Shown here: positions 58,983 through 64,000 of the stretch, one piece after another
Numbering within the stretch: position 1 is the stretch's first letter
How the letters are laid out: every line of letters begins with the position of its first letter
Assembly (NCBI GenBank): GCA_001510575.1
Contig: LNGK01000005.1
Span: 1,158,466-1,222,465, forward strand
DNA length: 64,000 nt
Direction of reading: 5' to 3'
DNA from: Knoxdaviesia capensis
Lineage: Eukaryota; Ascomycota; Sordariomycetes; Microascales; Gondwanamycetaceae
Program-made: the position numbers and the translations under genes
Notes under the pieces: generated by a model
What the model saw: only the letters and a program-made list of their open reading frames with translations
What the model was told of the DNA's origin: nothing
Databases searched by the model: none

Positions 58983-59288
58983 CTGATGTCGTTCTACACC
59001 CAGGCCTCCGGCTACTACCAGGGAGGCAGCGCTCTCCCCCGTGTTGCCGGAACCTATGACGACGCTTACGCGGCGGCTCCATCAGCTGCGGCGGCTGTGT
59101 CCAAGTCGACTGCCGCTATGCTCCCGGCCGACCCGTACGCGGCGCGCCGGGCGGTGCAGGGCCACGGAGACGTGACTCGCGGAGGCAGCGCGGCTGGGCA
59201 GAACCCGGAGTGGATGTCTGGCCAGTACCATGGAGCTGCCGGCTCGTCGTACTCGGCCTACCCGCCGCAGATGTACGGATCTGGTTGA
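56151..59288 (+). CDS. EST1/SMG7-family protein (14-3-3-like TPR, EST1 DNA/RNA-binding domain)
   Basis: Three exons, join(56151..56200,56312..56425,56492..59288), give 986 residues. The family includes yeast EST1 and EBS1 and animal SMG5-7, acting in telomerase recruitment or nonsense-mediated decay. The N-terminal region (FRLSCMQAIFSDFEFA, GKRKLEKRYLKFLKICRLFY) corresponds to the 14-3-3-like helices. It is followed by the signature ALAYYSLANDVMPEKGNGHHGMG and YHMYRAITSRYPHPNAVTNL of the EST1 DNA/RNA-binding domain, about residues 210-300. No PIN nuclease domain is visible, favouring SMG7/EBS1 over SMG6. Residues about 560-640 are Pro/Glu-rich. A long glutamine-rich stretch spans about residues 825-890, with pure runs of up to eight to ten Q. 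Which branch it belongs to cannot be settled by eye. Confidence 0.88.
58825..58980 (+). repeat. CAG-rich (polyglutamine) repeat inside the EST1/SMG7-like gene
   Basis: Imperfect CAG/CAA repeats coding for several glutamine runs; the longest pure CAG block ends near 58979. Length variation between strains is likely. Confidence 0.9.
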
Positions 59289-60908
59289 AACCCCGCATGG
59301 GCCTGGAGATTGAGGTGGTGCATTACCGCCCCTTTCTTGACAAGATAATCAACAACACATACAACCGACCGACAGGCATTTTTTCCAGTACAGTTTCTCT
59401 GACCGGGTTTGGCTCCGACGGCGACACGATCGCCACAAACAAGGAGTTCTCGATCTGGAAGAGAAATGGACTCGCCCGACAGTGTTTCGTTGTCCTCGCA
59501 TTAACTTTCTGGAGCGAGGAGAGCAAGATCCGCTACCCCGGAACGAGCCCCCAACGTGTACGATTTGGCTTCCACTGAAAGTGATCGCCGATCGTACACA
59601 TGCAGAGGGAGAGGGAGAGATGAGAGAAGGTTGGGTGGACAGGACAGATTGATACTTCACTGCTTTCTTGGCCTACTGTTTCTCTCTTCAATACTTCCTT
59701 TCCTTTTTTTATATCCCTTGCGATTTCTTTCTTTTTATTCCGTCTGCATGATTCTCAAAATGCATGATATTTTCCCATCCTTTTGGATGGAGAGGTGGAT
59801 GATGAGGCGGTTAGGCTGGTGGTGTGGAGTTTGGTGGAGGTTGTGGTGGAGGCGGAGTGGGTGAGGAAGCGTGATGGATAGGTCCCGCCGTGCGATGGGG
59901 TGAAAAAGAGAACATATTAAGGGGGGGGTTTTTTTTTCTTTCAAAGATTGACAAGGAACCAGCAACAGATTACTCTTTTCCTTTTCCTGTCCTCCTCTCT
60001 CGGTTTTCAGTTTGAGTTTCAGTCTGGGGACCAGCAACACGCTGTGGAGGTGAGGTTCTGGGAGTGCAGTCCGAAATACCAAATTTGATGCTCTGATCGG
60101 CTGATTTTACTTTTCCCCCCCTCTCATGTCCCGTTCTCAATTCCTTCCTGTGTGATTGCTTCTTCTCTTTCTTTATTGTTCGTGGGCTTTGGATGCATGT
60201 TCCGGTCCGGGACTTTGCCTTACCTCGCCTTATTTCCTGGCCAGATGTGAACAACCCAACAGGAAATCCGTGTGCGGTATCTGGCCCGTCAGTTCGCGAG
60301 ACTTGTCTCTTTATTTTATCTGCCGCCCAGATATTTGGAAGTTTACTCAATATTCCCCAAAAATTGAAAGACCTTTTATCAAAGTTTTTTTTTTCTCTTG
60401 GGTCTCCCGAGGATCTGTCTCATCGCTCGTGGAGCAAGCAAGGAGTAAATGTGTGATATTTTCGTTGAGTGTTGTTGAAACCGTGATCCGTGATACCGCT
60501 GAATTAAGAAAAGAAATTCCCATCCCCCGTTCTTCTTTTGCCTCCCAAGAAGAAAAAAAAATCAAACCTAGATGTTCCTATCTAATTTGTTGAACAATAT
60601 ATCCCGTTTGTCCTCCCCGCAAATCATGTTGTAAAAAAAGAAAAAGGGGGGGTGGACGTCGAGAAGGTTGTACCCTGATTCTGTGGTGTCCTGTACAGAG
60701 GCCGTGGTGGGTGGACTGGCTTTTGGGTGTGCATGTGTGAATGTGTGAATGAGTATGTGTTTAAGTGGTAGAGCGAAGTGAATATGTGATGCTTCCGTGT
60801 TTTGTGTTAGTAAAGGAGCCCCCGGAGAGGTGAGTCCCGTACGGAGTATTTATTGAATTTTGAATCTTGAGCTATCTTGAGGGTACTCCAGGCGGTTGGT
60901 TGGAGTAC
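59289..60908. other. Convergent intergenic region EST1-SMG7-like/adenosine kinase
   Basis: No gene supported in 1.6 kb. It contains a G8-T9 run near 59921-59938 and several T-rich stretches compatible with two 3' UTRs. Confidence 0.45.
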
Positions 60909-62288
60909 TTAGTTCTTGACAAGGTAGGTCTGCTTGGGCGAGGGGAAGCTGCAGAGGGAAAACAAAACAGAGTTAGTACGCAGACATCTCCAAATAGACA
61001 GGCCACGAAACAGAAGCAACGGAGGAGAGAACTTACGCAGGTCCCAGCTCCTGGATGCTGAGGCGAGCCAGCCACTGGCCCATATCAACAGCAGTAGCCA
61101 GCGGCACGCCCTGCACCAGACCGGCGAGGAAGCCACCGGCAAACGCATCACCGGCGCCGTTGGTATCGACAATGCTCGCCTCGTCGATGGCGTGCACGGG
61201 GTACTCAGCGACGGCCTCCTCGCCCTGCACGGCCACAAGGGTCGGAAGGGTGCCCTGGGTGACGACGACGACGCGCTTGCGCAGGCCGTTCTCCTTGGGC
61301 AGGTTGGCCAGGGCGACGGCGACGTCCTTGGGCTCGGTGGACGCCAGGCCGTGCGACTCGGCGTAGGCGGCGGCCTCCGACTCGTTGCAGATGATGTAGT
61401 CGGCGAACGGCGCGGCGGCGTCGAGCGGGTCCTTGAAGAACTGGCAGACAAAGGGCGCCGACAGGTTCAGCACGAGAGCCTTGTTCTTCTCGGCGGCGAG
61501 CTTGCCGAGCGCCTGGATGGCGGGCGGGCAGACTGTGGTTGGGAGACAAACGGATTAGCACACATATGCAAAAGCCAAGAATAAAAAGAAGAAGCAAGCT
61601 CTCATTCCGCCCAGAGGGGGCCCTTACCGGTGAAGTGGTATCCGCCAATGTAGAAGATGTCGGCATTCTCAGCCAGCGCCCAGATCTCGGGCTGCTGGAG
61701 ATGGCCGATCTCGTAGGTGTTGGCGGCGCCGAGCGACGTGCACAGGCTGCGGTTGTGGCCGGTGATCACGACACCGCAGCAGCCGGTCGGCGCGACGGGG
61801 TCGACGCGGTACTCGACGCGCAGGCCGACGGCGCGGGCAGCGTCCTTCAGGATGGCCGCGTACTTGTCGTCGCCGACGCCGCCCAGGTACACCACGCTGT
61901 TGGGCGGCAGCATGTACTGCGCGCCGCGGGCCGAGTTCTGCGCGGCGCCACCGGCCACCAGGTTCGCGTCGTACTCGTTGATCAGCTCCTCGAACAGGCC
62001 CATGTGCTTCTCGTCCGCCAGGATGGCGTCGTTCGCCTTCAGCTCGTACTTGGCCAGCAGCGCATCGTTGCCGACAGCCTGGATGTCTAAAGATCCGAGA
62101 GAGAGAGAGAGAGGGGGGGGGGGTTAGCTGGTATATCTTCGGCTGTTTGTTTCTCTCGTGGTACAGCCCGAGATCCGGGAATGTCCGGAGAGAGGAAGCT
62201 TCAGCAAAGCTCAAGAGAAGCTGTGTGTGAACGAACCGAGAAGAGGGTTCTCGAGGCAGAGAAGAGTGTATTCCTTAGGAGCAGCCAT
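60909..62288 (-). CDS. ADO1: Adenosine kinase
   Basis: Four exons, complement(join(60909..60948,61037..61532,61628..62086,62237..62288)), give 348 residues. It phosphorylates adenosine to AMP, clearing the by-product of S-adenosylhomocysteine hydrolysis and so supporting methylation. It belongs to the PfkB/ribokinase family: the N-terminal motif is VAGGAAQNSARGAQYML (about 62-78) and the C-terminal signature is DTNGAGDAFAGGFLAG, with the catalytic Asp near residue 295. NKALVLNLSAPFVCQFFKDPL and YIICNESEAAAYA are typical of adenosine kinases specifically. The protein ends FPSPKQTYLVKN, and that end depends on a 40-base last exon. The first exon (MAAPKEYTLLCLENPLLG) joins to DIQAVG as in fungal orthologues. 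Donors are GTTCGT and GTAAG types. Confidence 0.95.
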
Positions 62289-62929
62289 GGTGAACGAGAA
62301 ATCGAGAGAGAACCTGTGGTCAACAAAAAAAGAAAGAAAGGGTATCTTGAACAAGGAACAAAAGGAGGATAACGACGGAGAGAAAAGGTCAAGCAAGGTG
62401 TTGTGTTTTTGTTGAGAGGAAAGGGACAACAAAATTAAATGCAGAAAAAAAAAACCCTGATGGCGGGGTTCTGCCGAGTTTTTGGTGGGGGTTATCGGGA
62501 GCAGTTTTGGAGATACGGCAAGCAGAGCTGTTTAGGGGCGTTTGGCAAAACGTGGCTTGAACTGTAGTGGCTTGGGCGCTGAGGATTTTACTGGGCCAGC
62601 CGCTGAAACCAGAAGTTCACCGCTTTATGGGGGGTTCAGCCTCGGGACACATATGTGGCTTTGCAGCGGGAATTCAATTGGTGAGAGGAGGTCTATCTTG
62701 AGATTGATTCGCACATATACCATCTTCGCATGTTTATCTTACACCGGAAACCTCAAAATATCACGGGTACACCACGAGAATCATCTGAAAAAGGGACGAG
62801 CATTCAATATCGTTCGTTCAATGTCATCGTTGCTGTTCGTCTACCGTAGAAGACACGAGAGGGGTATGGATGAGCAGGAGGAGAGGGCAGATTTGTGAAG
62901 CTATCTCCAACAGGAGAAGAACACACAAC

Positions 62930-62977
<48 letters not shown>

Positions 62978-63201
62978 CCATTGAAAAGAAATAGTGTGAA
63001 AAGCCCAGAACCGAGTTTTTTGTGTGCCAGTGCAGTTGTACTTTTTGAGTCTTGTTCGCCATTTCTATAGGCTAACTTCATAAAAACCACCCAGCAAATA
63101 CAAATAAAAAAAAGTTGAAGAGTACGGCTTCAGAATGATGAAAATCCCATAAAACACCGTTGTTCCTATGACCCAGCAAATACCTCTTTCCCCTAGCCCG
63201 C
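62289..63201 (-). promoter_or_regulatory. Adenosine kinase upstream region with (AG)n
   Basis: No gene seen. The part near the kinase start is A/G-rich on the + strand, so CT-rich in the sense direction. A pure AG repeat is at 62933-62976, in the probable promoter-distal part or the uL2 3' flank. Confidence 0.5.
62933..62976 (+). repeat. (AG)n microsatellite
   Basis: About 22 uninterrupted AG units between the adenosine kinase start and the ribosomal protein gene. Confidence 0.95.
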
Positions 63202-64000
63202 TTACTCCTTGGTCTTCTGAGTACCACGGAGCAGACCTGTTCTTCTGGCGGCAATAAGACCGGCCTTCTGTCCCTGGACGGCGTACCGCGAGATGGTCGA
63301 GGCCTTACCGATATGTTGATGGTTACCACCACCGTGAGGATGGTCGACGGGGTTCATGGCAACACCACGGGTCTTGGGCCAGTTGTTGCGCTTGACGGCG
63401 AACTTGTGCTTGGCACGCGAAGCCTCTGTGGTGGACAGTTAGTAAAAAAACACATAGACATAACAGCATGCTCGAGAGGCCGAGGCTCTCCCGAGGCCAG
63501 AGAGACACAAGGAGAGGGGAAACGTACTCATCAGGGGCTTGTCGGTACGGCCACCACCGGCAACAATGCCGATCATGCCGCGGGCAGCGCTGAGCACAAC
63601 CTTCTTGGAGCCCGAGGGCAGCTTGATGCGGGTCTTGCCCTCATCGGGGTTGTGGCCAACAATGGTCACGTAGGTGCCCGAGGTGCGGCCGATAGCACCG
63701 CGGTCACCGGCACGCTCCTCGACGTTAGACACAACGGTACCCTCGGGCATCGAGCCCAGCGGCAGCACGTTGCCCACGTTCAGGGACGCCTTCTTGCCGG
63801 CATAGATGAACTGGCCGGTGTACATGCCCTCGTTGGCAATGAAGGTCTCGGTTTGCAGGCGGAACTTGTAGGGGTCGCGGAACGACACCTTGGCGAGGGG
63901 AGCGCCACGACCCGGGTCGTGGATGATCTCCTTCACGATACCACGGATGTATCCATGGCGCTCGGCGAAGTCGAGGCTGCGGAACTGGGCCGGGGCCTTG
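63202..64000 (-). CDS. RPL8: 60S ribosomal protein uL2 (RPL8/L2), partial at window end
   Basis: Two exons are visible, complement(join(63202..63425,63528..>64000)); the N-terminal part lies beyond the window. uL2 is a universal large-subunit protein at the peptidyl-transferase centre. The visible text starts KAPAQFRSLDFAERHGYIRG and continues IVKEIIHDPGRGAPLAKVSF, GMYTGQFIYAGKKASLNVGN and SGTYVTIVGHNPDEGKTRIK. After the intron it reads RNNWPKTRGVAMNPVDHPHG, containing the conserved MNPVDHPHGGG loop with its histidine, then HIGKASTISRYAVQGQKAGL, and ends GLLRGTQKTKE. The intron (A|GTACGT...CCACAG) splits the KAS lysine codon. The reading frame runs open to base 64000, so about 30 residues are probably missing. 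Confidence 0.97.

Overview
The window is nuclear DNA from a filamentous ascomycete (Pezizomycotina). The class is probably Eurotiomycetes, but this rests on gene content and style, not on a marker gene. Introns are short (about 50-170 nt) with GT...AG ends and CTAAC-like branch sites, codons are GC-rich at third positions, 5' leaders are pyrimidine-rich, and one tRNA has a tiny intron. I can support 14 protein-coding genes (one cut by the window end), one secreted-hydrolase pseudogene and one tRNA gene. I saw no transposon, rRNA, CRISPR array or secondary-metabolite cluster.

Layout, left half. A long CT-rich leader (1-1619) precedes an intronless forkhead transcription factor (1620-4253). A decayed secreted alpha/beta-hydrolase follows (about 6195-7474). 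Next is a compact housekeeping block: ATG101 (-) diverging from PEX3 (+), PEX3 converging on the ribosome-biogenesis gene ENP2/NOL10 (-), then the TRAPP subunit BET5 (-) diverging from a CaMKK/SAK1-type kinase (+). Two of the divergent promoters carry clustered TTAGGG (telomere-repeat-like) motifs.

Middle. From 20552 to about 34112 there is a 13.6-kb stretch with no recognisable gene, interrupted by a 41-base assembly gap and rich in microsatellites. It ends in a roughly 2.8-kb pyrimidine-rich leader for a HAL4/SAT4/Oca2-type kinase (34182-35700). After another 3.9 kb comes a disordered protein of unknown function (39646-41066, -). Its upstream side is again purine/pyrimidine-biased and gene-free for 8.9 kb, up to tRNA-Leu(UAA) at 49990.

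Right end. From 50.5 kb the window is dense housekeeping DNA: RPC19 (RNA polymerase I/III), a complex I LYR subunit (NDUFA6 type), the splicing factor BUD31/Cwc14, a ZNF511-like zinc-finger protein, an EST1/SMG7-family protein, adenosine kinase, and ribosomal protein uL2 (RPL8), which runs off the end. The genes do not form a pathway cluster. The striking contrast is between compact housekeeping blocks with short shared promoters and regulator genes (forkhead, HAL-type kinase, disordered protein) set in very long non-coding surroundings.

All splice sites were placed by eye from consensus sequence, reading frame and family similarity. No database search was run.
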